Shown: positions 23,473-34,880, counted from the first letter of the stretch. The stretch: 64,000 nt of DNA from Jacaranda mimosifolia (GCA_018894105.1 CM032121.1:31658230-31722229), one strand, 5' to 3'. The notes: generated by a model not told the origin, from the letters alone. Translations and numbers: made by a program.

Positions 23473-24022
23473 CTCACCATATCCATAGGCGTTAACTGAT
23501 CACATCGCTAGCACCGTCACGCAAACCCCCAACACAGCGTGTGCTGCCGAATTGTTTGGATTCCCAGTGAAAAAACTCTTATTACAAATTTCATATACGG
23601 AGAAATAAACAGCGCACTTGGGGCCAGCGCCAAGCCCCATGGCGCCTACACCGTCTGATTTTAGAATAGATTGAAGTGCCTGATCAACGCTAACTATTTT
23701 AATGGGGCAAGAACCTAGGGCTTGCATATGGGTTTTAATAGTGTCGACGGGGAACATTGGCATGTGCTCCACTATGCCAATAATAGAGCCAGCGATCATA
23801 AATTGCCAGAAGTGCAATCCGTCGTGCGCCATTGACGCGGCGACTTTCATGTAGTATTCCGACTACTGAGGCTCCGAAATTGGCTCTGATTTCTGGAATT
23901 TCGGGGAGGCGTCTGTGGCCATTGAAGATGCAAAGCGAGCAATCGATCGTAGAATTAGGTTCGGATGGAGGTTTGGATGTAATCACCATACAAGGGTTTA
24001 GGGATACTTATTGGAATTAAGC

Positions 24023-24739
24023 AACATATAGAGAGTTCAAATTTGGAGAAGGTCAAAAAGGAATAAAAGTGGAAGAATGCAATGGCGGTTTTCATAAATC
24101 TTTTTCCTTCAAAATTCAAGAGTTCAAATTAGGGTTTCAAATGTTTTCTTTTAATAATTTACCTTTTCAAATTAGGGTTTCAAATGTTTTCTTTTAATAA
24201 TTCACACATGTTGCTCACAACAAGATTCAAAACTTCTTTTCTATTTTCTTCAAAATTGAAAAGTTCAAATTAAGATTTCAAAAGTTTTTCTTATAATTTA
24301 TACACCATTGCACACTATAATGTAATTCAAATTCAGATCTTTTAGATCAAATGAATAAGGTTCAAGTTGTTATGTGATCATAAATAAAAATGAATTGTTT
24401 GTGTAATTTAAATTCGACTTAATTTAATTTTTTTTAAAATTTTTATTTATATCGAATTTATTATCTCTAATTTAGAAAGGTCAATCGAAGTCCAATATTT
24501 TCATTTTGAATTTAGTGTCAAATTATTATGTTGTATCAAAAATTGGCATTCCCTATTTTACTATAAATTAATGCTTATTGTATTGAGTATGTTGCCCCTC
24601 CATCAAAGTTAGAACAAAACTGCAATGCGGTGAAGAATTTGGAAATGGAGGTTGGATTTGGGGTTTGATAAAACAGAATTAGAGATTAATAGCGTCTGGA
24701 TTTAGTTTATATATATATATATATATAAAGATATATTCT
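24023..24739. other. No gene seen; 43-bp tandem duplication
   Basis: caaattagggtttcaaatg followed by ttttcttttaataatt occurs at 24,125 and again at 24,168. Otherwise this is AT-rich sequence upstream of the captured mitoferrin start and may be its original 5' flank. A TA microsatellite lies at 24,712-24,728. Confidence 0.4.
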
Positions 24740-24965
24740 TAGCAATCAAAATAATTAGTTGTTAATCATCAATTTAAAAGACTAATAGTAACCATCCAAT
24801 ATTTTGTTGTTAAATTGGTCGCAATTAATATTCACATATAGCAACCATGAAACTTTTTGCTAGAAATTCCTACGTTGGTTGCTATATCATTGGCTAAGGC
24901 TGGTCAAATTATAGTGACCATTTATAGCTACCAAATATTGGTTGGTTGTTAAAATATTTATGCAA
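24740..24965. repeat. Second block of type-A CACTA subterminal repeats
   Basis: Units such as agcaaccatgaaa, ttggttgctata, atagtgaccattta and ggttggttgttaaaat are the same family as those at 16,678-17,300. This is the expected right subterminal region of the first CACTA element, but no CACTA terminus follows it. Confidence 0.6.
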
Positions 24966-24979
24966 CATAATTTTAGTAT

Positions 24980-25500
24980 TAAAGACAAAATCAAGTATTA
25001 AAGACATTAAAAAATGCCACTTAAATAATATTATAGTGGCAATTTTATATTTAATGATATTTTTTTAAAAGTGTCACTTGTAGCAATATAGCTAAAGATA
25101 TAAATGTCTCTAAATTATCTTTGTTTTGGCATTAATAAAATGCAACAAAAACTGCATCAAATGACACATTAAAATATCATAGAAAATGCATTAAATAACA
25201 TGTTAAAGTGCTATTAAAAATTATTCTAAATGACATGCGAATATGCTACTAAAAATTACATATAGTGGCAGATTAAAACGCTACAAAAGTTCATTTAAAT
25301 GACAATGTAATATATCATAAAAAAAAATACAATAAATAGCATGTTAAAATGTCATAAAAATACTTTTAACTGACTTGCTAATGTGCCAACAAAAATGCAT
25401 ACAGTGATGTTAAAATGCCACAGAAAATTCCTTTAGATGACATACTAACATGCCATAAAATTAATTAAATAACATGCTAATTAAATTAAATGACAAAAGG
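24980..25500. repeat. Type-B CACTA subterminal repeats, left block
   Basis: Units like aaaatgccacttaaat and tatagtggcaat (also gacatgctaa, atgccataaaa) repeat here. They resemble the units at 30,600-31,280 and not those at 16.7 kb. No CACTA start precedes them. Confidence 0.6.
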
Positions 25501-25551
25501 ATTCTTTTGAGTAGCATCTTAATTTGCCTCTACCACCCCATATATAAAAGT

Positions 25552-25580
25552 CCAACAAGATCCAATTGGGATCTTGTTGG
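25552..25580. repeat. 12-bp perfect inverted repeat
   Basis: ccaacaagatcc (25,552-25,563) and ggatcttgttgg (25,569-25,580) are separated by 5 bases. It stands at the junction between the CACTA repeats and the LINE 5' end. Confidence 0.8.
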
Positions 25581-25599
25581 GATAAGTAACACAATCATA

Positions 25600-28317
25600 G
25601 TAAGCAGCGCATTTTAATCCTCCGGTCTAAGCTCCATGATTTACAAATGAGACCATTGACAACAGCTACCCAGGCAGAGCTTCTATTAACAAAGGAGCAA
25701 TTAGAGCGTGCCCTAAGTTTTGAGAAAATTTATTGGAAGCAGAGAAGCCGCATTCAATGGCTTAAGGAGGGGAATCGTAATACCCCATTCTTCCATGGTA
25801 AGGCATCAGTTCGTCAGCGTACAAATCTAATACGAGGTATTATGGATGATTCTGGTATTTGGTGTGAACATCAATCTAACATTGAATGAGTGATTGTCAC
25901 ATATTTCTCGAATATCTTCCAGTCCTCCAATTCGTGTCAAGAAGCCTTACATGCAGTTTTGGATACAATGGATGTGTAGGTTACGACTGAAATGAACCTT
26001 AATATGCAGAAACCATTTGAAAGTGAAGAGGTGATTTCGGCTATTAAGTCTATTGGTCCTCTCAAAGCCTCGGGTCCTGATGGTATGCCTGCTTTATTTT
26101 ATCAACGCTACTGGGATATTGTAGGCCTTGATGTGATTTCGTTTGTGTTTGACTTCCTTAATAATAGAATTCTCCCTCATGATGCCAACCATACTTTTGT
26201 TGTGTTGATCCCTAAATGTCGCAAGCCGTCTAACATGACTCACTTTAGACCAATTAGCCTATGCAATGTTGTTTATAAGATTGGTACTAAATGTATTGTC
26301 AACCGTCTAAAACCTATTTTTACTGACATTATATCTCCAACACAATCTGCATTTGTCCCTAATCGTCTTATTACTGAAAATGTGTTGATTACCTTTGAGA
26401 TCAATCATTTTATCAAATCAAGAAAGGTAGGGAATAAGGGTTTTGTGGCTGTCAGGACAGATATGAGCAAGGCCTATGATCGCATTAAGTGGCCTTTTCT
26501 GTGATGTATGCTCCTTAAATTAGGTTTTGGTCCTAGTTTTGTGGAACTTATTATGCCTTTTGTTTCATCAGTCTCATATTCGTTTCTGTTAAATGGTAAT
26601 TGTTTTGGATTTCTCCGACCTACACGACGTCTCTGTCAAGGGGATCCGTTATCTCCTTTCTTCTTTCGTCTTTGTGCAGAGGGACTGATTTCACTTATTC
26701 GTCGTGAGGAGAATTGTGGGAATATTCTTAGTGTTGCTATTGCACGGAGAGCCCCTCGAATTTTGCATTTATTTTTTGCATTTGTTTCCTTACTTTTTTA
26801 GTCAGGTAAATCACAGAAATGTTGAAAGTATTAAATAGGTTTTGCATACTTATGTTGTTGCTTCGGGTCAACATATTAATGCTGACAAATCAACTTGTGT
26901 TGTGAGTCCAAATGTATCTGCACATGTTCGTGGTACCCTCCAACGACAGTTAGGAATTGAGGTCCATGATGCCTTTAGGACCTATTTGGGCCTACCATCT
27001 ATTTTAGGAAGATCTCGGAAGGAAATTTTTCGATATATTAGGTAATGAGTTTGCACTAAGATACAAGGCTGGAGTGAAAAAGGCCTTTCAAAGGCCAAAA
27101 AGGAGATTTTGAATAAATTCATAATCGAGGCGATCCTGATGTACGCCATGAGCTGCTTCTTACTCCCTTCTTCCCTACTCAAGGATATTGAACTTCTAAT
27201 TAAACGGTTGTGGTGGAGCAACACAGGTTCTCATGGCATTTTCTGGTTACCTTGCTCTAACGTGTGCCGATCGAAATCTTCTACATGACTCAGTTTCAAA
27301 CACTTAAGGTGTTTCAATGTGGTTATGTTGGCTAAATAGAGCTGGAGAATTATTTCTCAGTCAAAATCCCTCCTCAGTCGACTTCTGAAATCACGTTACT
27401 TCCCACAAGGTGACTTTTCTTCCGCCTCGCCCAGTTATCACCCTTTGGCAATCTGGAGAAGCATTATGTCTGCCAATGAGGTTCTTCGGCAAGGAACCAG
27501 GTGGAGTATTAGTAATGGCTGAAGTGTTTTTGTTTGGAAAGATAATTGGCTACCTTCAGCAGTTCACAGCAGAATTACCACTGCTCCACCGACAAACTTG
27601 GTACACATGCGGGTTTGTGACTTGATTCAGCAAGATAATGGCAATGAATGGAATGTTGGGCTCATTCGTACTATCTTCTATCCAATTGATGCAGAACGAA
27701 TCCTTTCTGGCCTCTCTTAGTCCAATCACTGCTCCTGATCGTTTAATTTGGTCCCACATGACACACTGCAACTTTTCAGTCGCAGTTGTTACCATTTTTG
27801 CAAGGAGCTGCACATGTCTACCAATGATACCTCTGCTTCTTCAAATGCTCATCAGTTGAAGGCTCTTTGGCGTTAGATCTAAAGCATGAACATCCCGAAT
27901 AAGATCAAGACTTTTGTTTGGCGTTTGGGCTGGAATATCCTTCCCTCTTATCTTAAGCTACGTCAACATCATATTAATGTTGCTATTAGCTGTGCAGTGT
28001 GCAAGAATGGAATCGAATCATCCTTACATGTATTGCGTGAGTGTGATTTTGCTGCTGACGCATGGGGCCTTACCAAGTTGAGCTCTTTTATTTGCTGTGC
28101 TTAAGGTTCCAATAATTTACAGTGGCTTGACTCTATGAGGGAACAGACTTCGCATGATGCATTTGAACTTTTCAGTATGCTTTGTTGGGGACTATGGTAT
28201 AATAGGAACATATGTCTTCATGGGTCTCCTTGTCGCAGTCCAGCTGATTTGGTGTCTTTTTGCCACATCTATCTGCGAGAGTATCATGGTCTATTTAAAT
28301 TCTTAGTGCAAAACTGA
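25600..28317 (+). pseudogene. L1-type LINE ORF2, 5'-truncated and inactive
   Basis: The pieces read in order as plant L1 ORF2. First is a pre-RT region (YWKQRSRIQWLKEGNRNT). Then the RT fingers and palm (KASGPDGMPALFYQRYW, HFRPISLCNVVYKI, SAFVPNRLITENV, TDMSKAYDRIKW). Next is LCQGDPLSPFFF, then the active-site segment. A C-terminal zinc-binding RT region follows (KIKTFVWRLGWNILP, C-x-x-C at CAVCKNG, H-x-x-x-E/C at LHVLRECDFA, W). The catalytic A-D-D is changed to A-F-V at 26,778-26,786. Stops fall at 25,887, 25,978, 26,502 and 26,799, with frame changes later. The endonuclease part and any RNase H are missing. It is inserted in the CACTA block. Confidence 0.9.
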
Positions 28318-28341
28318 TGTATGTAACAATATGGTGCTTTC

Positions 28342-28372
<31 letters not shown>

Positions 28373-28860
28373 CTTTTACTTTGGATAAAAAAAAATACAA
28401 TAGGTTTGTATAAGACTCGAACCTACAACATCGTGCTTCAAAAGACATGAGTTTACTATCAAGCAGCCTACCAAATGTTCTTTATAAATTTTCAAAAACA
28501 TTATTATATATTTATACTTTGAAAGCACATTTTATCAATTATTTCAATAAATGCTCAAATTTATTTTATTAAATAATATATTTGAAAAAGTGTGAGACAT
28601 TAAATTTAGAAAAAAAATATTCAAAAAAATAATGTATAGGTGAAGAGAAAAAATAGGCAAAAACTTAAATTTTTTATATTTCTTGAAAAATATGGTTAAT
28701 TTAGTTGACACATTAAAATTATATTTAGTTAATTTAATCAATACATTATGAAAGATATAATTTTATATTTTGTACAGTTATTAATAACTATGTATACTTT
28801 AATCTATTTTGTGATATTTATTTCATGTCACACCATAACTAAATTATGAGTGGTTTTTTT
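28318..28860. other. LINE tail region, TA microsatellite and AT-rich DNA
   Basis: A TA microsatellite of about 28 bases (28,344-28,371) and an A-run follow the LINE. On the minus strand, 28,395-28,480 holds tttggtaggctgcttgatag and, further on, gtaggttcgagtcttatac. This has the order of a tRNA-like A box and B box and could be a SINE head. The rest is AT-rich with no gene. Confidence 0.4.
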
Positions 28861-28876
28861 TTTCAAGAAAAAAATA

Positions 28877-30593
28877 GGGGTAAAATAGGTTTTACCCTCC
28901 TGTGATAATGGAAAAGAGCAAAAAAAACCCCTATGAAAAAAAAAATAGTCAACAAGCCTCCTTCAGATTTTGAAAAAATAGCAAACTACCCCCCTCCGTC
29001 CCCCTGGTGTGATTCACGCGCGACAACTGCGATTATTCTAAGATATTTGCTGTTGAAATGTCAATTTTGCCCATAAATATTAACCGTTGGATGAATTGAA
29101 AAAAATCAATGGTTCAAATTAATTCTCTCTATAAAAAAATATAAAATTTTACACATATATTTAAATAATCCATGTTTATATATAAATATATTTATATACA
29201 GTTAAATATATGTATGTATTATATATTCATATTTATATATATATATATATACCTGCAACTTACCCCCCACCCCACCCAACCCAACCCAACCAACAACCCT
29301 TACCCCCCACCCCCCATCGATAACCCCTCCCCATCCCACCAGTGGCTGGGCCCCAACCGCCGCTCATAGAGGAGGCCGAGCCACGGTCGCGTTCGTGGGC
29401 GGCCATGGCAGCCTCTGTGAATGCGGCTGCTATGGCCCGGTTGTCCATCGCCGCCTCTGTGAATGCGGCTACCATGGCCCAACTGTCCGCAGCCGCACTC
29501 ACAGAGGCGGCCATGGAGATCACATCTATGGCCGCCACTCATAGATGCAACCGGCGAGGGCGGCCATGGCCGGCAGCGTTCGCAGTCGGCCATGGCCGCC
29601 GCTCGCAGAGGCGGCGAGTAACAGTGGGTTAAGGGTGGGGTGGGGTGGGTATATTTGTGTTTTATTTATTTATACATATTATATATAAATATATACATAA
29701 ATATAATGGCTATATTTGGTTATATTTTGAAAAGACAAATGTACAAAAATTTTGCCTCCAAAATGTCAAAAAAAAATTTTTAAATATCTTTTATCTTTCA
29801 TTATTCCAAATTTTTTTCATTTTTTTAATATATACATATATATTATCCCAATTTTTTTTTCATTTTTTCAAAATTCAATCTCCCAAAATATATAATCCAA
29901 AACATATAATTCATATCCAAACATTACCAATGTATTTATAATATATTACATTTCTATATATGTTTTATATTTATATTTATAGTATATTATAAATGAAATA
30001 TGCCAAGTATATTATGTTTATGTTTGTTAATTAATATATTTATGCTTATTTTATATAAATATATACATAAATATATTAATGTATTTATAATATATTATAT
30101 TTCTATATATATATTTTATTTATATTATGTTTATGTTTGTTAATTGATATATTTATGTTTATTTTATATAAATATATTAATGTATTTATAATATATTATA
30201 TTTCTATATATATTTTTTATATTTATATAAAAATAAAAAAATTGAATAAATAGAAAGATGAAAGTTAAAATAGTTTTTAAATTTAAAAATAATAAATAAT
30301 AAATAAATAAAAGAATAAAATTAAATGAAATTATATTTAAAAAGAATAAAAGAAAGAAGATATATAAAAATATATTTAAAAAGAATAAATAAATAAAATT
30401 AAAAATATATGAAATAACTAGGGGTAGTATAGTCTTTATACATTAAAATTATGGCTAAATTGCAGCAAATCACAAGGAGGGGACGGTGTGCTATTTTTTC
30501 AAAATCTCAAGGAGGATTGTTGACTATTTTTTTTTCATATGGGATTTTTTTGCTCTTTTCCATTATCACAGGGGGGTAAAACCTATTTTACCC
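28877..30593. mobile_element. Mutator-like element B, non-autonomous, 1,717 bp
   Basis: It is flanked by the 9-bp duplication aaaaaaata (28,868-28,876 and 30,594-30,602). The ends are inverted repeats of about 110 bp: ggggtaaaataggttttacc on the left against its close complement on the right, and further phrases such as gataatggaaaagagc and tagtcaacaa match across both ends. The arms are TA-rich and the centre (29,259-29,650) is GC-rich. No transposase is present. Confidence 0.88.
29259..29650. other. GC-rich core of Mutator-like element B
   Basis: It starts with a C-rich, (cccaa)n-like tract and ends with a G-rich tract (gggtggggtggggtggg). The middle repeats ggccatggc and cctctgtgaatgcggct (two direct copies about 51 bases apart, plus inverted relatives such as actcacagaggcggcc). 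All three frames on both strands are partly open because of composition; the Ala-rich readings are not taken as a protein. Confidence 0.65.
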
Positions 30594-30602
30594 AAAAAAA
30601 TA

Positions 30603-31294
30603 GTGATGCTAGTTAAATACTTTTAACATATAGTTATGCTAGTACTTTTAATAAACTTACATTTTTATAATATTTATTAATCAATTACCACTAAGTATTA
30701 TATTATAGTGGTATTTGTTATTACTATCACTATATTATAATATGCCACTATACTGTAAAACAGCGTTAAATCAGTGCCACTAAATAATTTATGATACTTT
30801 TAACAAATGACACCACAAATAATTATGAGTAGCACCTTTTAAGAAAAATTAATGGCACTAGTTAAATGCCTTCAAATTATATTTTTATTGACATTTTTAA
30901 TCAAATATTACTATTTTATATTTCATCTAATAATGAAATGCCACTAAATATTTTATTATAGTGACATTTTTTCTGACTATCACCATATTACTTTTGTATG
31001 TCATTACATGACTATAAATGCCACTAAGTTAGTGCAACTAAATATCTTATGACATTAGTAGCATTTTTCTAAAAAAAAAAAATTAAAAACACTAATTAAA
31101 TATCTTTGAAATACATTTATCTTGGCATTTTCAATCAAATGTCACTATTTTGTCTATCATTTAATAATCAGATGCTACCAAATATTAAATTATAGTGGCA
31201 TTCTTTTACAACTATCACCGTAATATTTTTTTGTGTCATTATATTGCAAAATATCACCAAATTAGTGCCACTAAATGCCGATTTTCTTGTAGTG
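30603..31294 (-). repeat. Type-B CACTA subterminal repeats and right terminus
   Basis: Units like tagtggcattt and aaatgccactaaat repeat up to the terminus attttcttgtagtg (31,281-31,294). They match the repeats at 24,980-25,500. Confidence 0.75.
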
Positions 31295-31640
31295 TATAAA
31301 TATAATGAATTTATAAGTAAAATAAAAAACATAATAAAATACTCATGTAATTATAATAGATGGAAAAAGTAGTCATTGGAGTGAAAAAAATTTATCATTT
31401 ATTATGTTTTTTGGGCATCTTTTTATATAAAATAGACTAATAATCATATTTTATTTGTCAAATGAAAATAATCTGCTTAAATACTTCTTTTAGTATTGCA
31501 GAGTTGAAATATACAAAAGTGATATTTTTTTGGAAAATATTGAGAAATATTACTACAATGACTTCTAAAACGACAATAAATCTTGAAAAGTTGTTCTAGG
31601 CCTCCGGACATGATTTCTCTAATTAGTTTAAATCATATAA
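31295..31640. repeat. Dispersed repeat, copy 2, right part
   Basis: It matches 9,560-9,925 (aaataaaaaacataataaaatac, then the later stretch aatcttgaaaagttg). It continues directly from 16,655 if the CACTA block is removed. Confidence 0.6.
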
Positions 31641-33692
31641 AAATAATTAAGTATATATGCCTAAAAAAACACATAATAAAAGTAAAGAAACAAATAATTG
31701 GGGCATAAGTTATGATACAAATAAAATTGAGTTAATGCACAATTTATTAGAACTAAACCTAAAGACACAAGGGATTCTATTATTTTGTGGGAAAAAAAAA
31801 AAAAGTGAACATATTTCTCTTTTACTAATAATATAATTATAACGGTACTAAAAAAGTTGACATTATCCTCTTAATTTTTCTCTTTTATGAATTAATAAAT
31901 TTTATACTTTAAAAATTTTAAGTCAGTGTATCACTTTATTATGTGATGCAATTTTCAATTCTATGAAAATACTTTTTTGTTAATGTCATATGTCAAAATA
32001 TTAAAAAGAAATACTTTTAACAAAATAATCAGACTTTCTCTTTGTTTTCATTTATTTTTCCCTCATTTTTTTCTTTCTCTCAATTCCTTTTTCTTTTATT
32101 TGTCAGATTTTTTTTTCTCTCTTTTTAAAGGTATCATCAGGAAGAATTCAAATAAATAGGGTGATTAATAAATAAAAAGAAATAGTAGGACTAATAATAG
32201 AAGATTTTTCATCTATTTAGAACTAAAAACAAAAGATAGAGAATGATGCTGAGCAAAATTAAAGGAAATGGAGGGCGTAAAAGATGGGAAGGCAAAACAA
32301 AAAATAAGGTAGTAGAGAGGAAAAATGAATGGAAGAGAAATGAAAGAGAAAATGAGAGAGAATAGGGATGGGCAAAGAAGAGGAAAGGGAGAATATAATT
32401 GGGGGGGAAAAAAAGTGAGAGAGAGAGCATAGGGAATGTCCAACAAGGATGAAAACGGATGAAGTATTGATGGTGGTAATGGGACGAGATGAAAGAGAGA
32501 AAAGAGGAGGGAGGAGGAGATGTCAAATGGTCGAAGAAGTGAGGAAGATAATCAATTAAGAGTTTAATAAGATTGAACTTATTTAAATTAAATCAAAATT
32601 TAAAAAATAAATTAAGACTAACTCTATTCAAATAGTTAATTTTCAAGTCTAAACGCTCTTCTACACTTAAGAGTAAAAATAATATTTGCATTTAAGGTAT
32701 TAATTTTTCAGATACAAAAATACCCCTTCAATTATAAAAACTTTATAAATGCATCATTTCACAGATATATAAATATTACCAAGACATTTAGGGGCAACAT
32801 GGTTGTCTAATAAGCTTTATTTAATTATTTTTCAGTTGAGGACAAAATGCTCAGATATGTAAATTCTTTTTGAATTTTTTGACGAATTAGTTTAGATGGG
32901 AGATTTTGGTAACTACAAAAGTTAAAGAGGGGGGTTTCGTAATTTTACTATTTTGGAAAGATGCAAATGTAATTAACCTTACATAATATATATTGATTGT
33001 GTGAAATACAAGATAAAGCATACAATTGGAATAGAATATTCAAATTAATCAATAATAACCAACGATGAGGATATAGCTACCGACTATTCTTTTTAAATTT
33101 AATATTATATTGAAGAAGGGTATGACATGATTTATATATAAACCTACATATATTTAAAATAATAAGTCTTGCCAAATGATTTGGATCTTTGAAGATATTG
33201 ACCTTAACACATTTTTCCTTGCTCCAATTGATTCAAAAATACTGATAACATGGAGTAAATCCTGATCCACAACTTAAATATAGTTTTTACAAATTTATCT
33301 TTATGTATATCTAGCACACACTCAAATTAGGGAACGCACTTAATTCTTGCATTGATTTTTTGATCCTATATTGAGGTTATATGGCTGAGAGGCAATGGAG
33401 TTGTGTGCTCAGGAGTCTATGAATTGTCTGTGGTTTCTTCACTTCATGAAAGAAACCATTCTCCCCATTTTTGCCACACTTATTAGCTAAAAGAGATTGG
33501 TAGATAGATTTGGGTCAATCTCACATGGGCAACCAATTTCTTTTTGTCCCGAACATCTCTTACTCATGCATCAGGACTGATTTACATACAAGGTGATCTT
33601 GACATTACAGAATGCTCTTTCAAAATTCAGACTTTCAAATGAGCTATGTGACTGACAAGTTTGTAAGAGCACAAATGCTACATCGGTTAAGG

Positions 33693-33723
<31 letters not shown>

Positions 33724-33948
33724 GATATTCTTAACTTACGATGATACCACAGGTTTGTTTCAGATTACACCAGTTGATGTATGATTGTATCCCTCTAATA
33801 TTTAAAGCATGCTTAAAATTTTATGTATTCATAATTATGTTTCACTTACCATAATTGGCTAGTTGATAAACACAAGTTAAGCATCAGTCAAAGACGAACT
33901 TTCTTTCTTACTACTAACTCTCAATCATCACTTTAGTTGATGTACTAA
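31641..33948. other. No gene seen; pyrimidine and purine tracts
   Basis: A pyrimidine-rich stretch (about 32,025-32,130) is followed by a purine-rich one (about 32,200-32,525). The long frames at 32,209-32,526 come from this bias. Sequence near 32,905-32,960 (ttttggtaactacaaaagtt, ttcgtaattttactatttt) recalls the 3,040-3,070 and 16,500-16,545 stretches of the dispersed repeat. A TA microsatellite lies near 33,692-33,720. Confidence 0.35.
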
Positions 33949-34316
33949 GATAGTGTTTGGCTAAACTTATTTTAAACATCTTATAAGCTCCTACATCTTA
34001 TAAGATGTTTTTTGAGCTTATAAGATGTTAGATCTTATTTTTAAAATAAGTTGTTGAAGCGTTTTGATAAAATAAGATTTTGGAGCTTATAAGATGCTAA
34101 TAATGACAATTTTGTAATTAAAATAGTTAAAAATGAAGGAGCTTGTTAAAATCTTAAAAATAAGTTGGGATCTCCTTACTTTTTTTAAAAGAGCTTATAA
34201 GCTCCTAACATCTTATTTTAAGATCTTATAAGCTCCTTTTTTTAAAAAATTACCAAATACTTTTTATCAACTTATAAGATGTTTTTAGGAGCTTATAAGC
34301 TCACCCAAACACCCTC
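33949..34316. mobile_element. MITE, 368 bp, with TAA target duplication
   Basis: The termini gatagtgtttggct and cccaaacaccctc are inverted repeats. They are flanked by TAA on both sides (33,946-33,948 and 34,317-34,319), as in PIF/Harbinger-type MITEs. The inside repeats agcttataagctcc and catcttataagatg, which are themselves palindromic, so the whole can fold on itself. Confidence 0.75.
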
Positions 34317-34880
34317 TAAATACATGCTGCATTATAGAATTATTCATGGTTATCAAAAATATGCTAAAGTAGCAACACTCATTGAAAATCATAAGAGCAT
34401 TAAATAAAACTTTAACAAATCTTTGGGTCTCATTATATGTGAAAGCAGGAATACATATATTCATTATCCCAATAGTCACTTGGCATGTGTGGTATGAAGC
34501 ATATACTACTCCTTTGTTTCTAATCGAAAGTGTATGTCAATGCATCTACAGATTTACAATCAAGTATGTCTCTAAACTTAATCTTGATTTTCTTCTATTG
34601 CATCCTCAATAACTCAACACAGTTCAAGAAAACTCAAATTTAACCTTACTAACAAGTTTAATAGATTGTGAGGATCCATCTACACTATTGAAATCAAAAG
34701 AAATAGTCTCTCCATATTTTTAAATGTTAGAGGTGATTGTTCATGTGAAAGAATCAATCTCAACTTGTCTAGCATACTTCATAAGATAAATGAGAAACAT
34801 ATATATATATATATATATTTATTAAAAGAAAATGAATATTATTCATTGCATGGATATAATCATTCGTATGATTAAAAACA
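34317..34880. other. No gene recognised
   Basis: This probably includes sequence beyond the 3' end of the minus-strand copia element. No LTR pair could be matched. A TA microsatellite lies at 34,800-34,818. Confidence 0.3.

Larger units (their letters stand above)
21769..23922 (-). pseudogene. Captured mitoferrin-type carrier exon, broken by a hAT element
   Basis: The minus strand from ATG 23,922 reads MATDASPKFQKSEP, then an in-frame TAG, then HDGLHFWQFMIAGSI, FPVDTIKTHMQALGSCPIK and GAMGLGAGPKCAVYFSVYE. These match the start of plant mitochondrial iron carriers of the mitoferrin group (inner-membrane carrier, P-x-D-x-x-K-T signature present). A short stretch around GLYRGI is missing. The frame then shifts. 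After the hAT insertion it resumes with SPYNGIWDCVRRVL, NAPLTAIHF and DERLVVHATAGATMGALAAALTTP-like phrases, ending LQCQ at a splice donor (21,769). A segment before NAPLTA is also deleted and a TAA replaces a glutamine codon. The second exon is absent. It is non-functional. Confidence 0.88.
16656..31294. mobile_element. Composite CACTA block, 14.6 kb, with captured gene fragments
   Basis: The left end is CACTACAAGAAAAA (16,656) and the right end is attttcttgtagtg, ending at 31,294. These are the hallmark termini of plant En/Spm-CACTA elements. The flanks (…gaccta | tataaat…) are the two consecutive halves of a repeat seen uninterrupted at 9.48-9.92 kb, so the whole block sits in one insertion site. 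The target duplication is not a clean 3-bp match (cta and tat; ta is shared). Inside are a transposase C-terminal remnant, exons of histidinol dehydrogenase and mitoferrin, and later insertions (two Mutator-like elements, one hAT, one LINE). Left and right subterminal repeats differ in sequence, suggesting fusion of two CACTA elements near 24,970. Confidence 0.7.

Noticed and set aside
29260..29632. Three overlapping Ala-rich frames on both strands
   Set aside because: They come from the GC-rich repeated core of Mutator-like element B; frames are open by composition on both strands and no start context or domain is convincing.
32209..32526. Minus-strand frames rich in S, F, L and P
   Set aside because: They are the translation of a purine-rich tract; no family resemblance.
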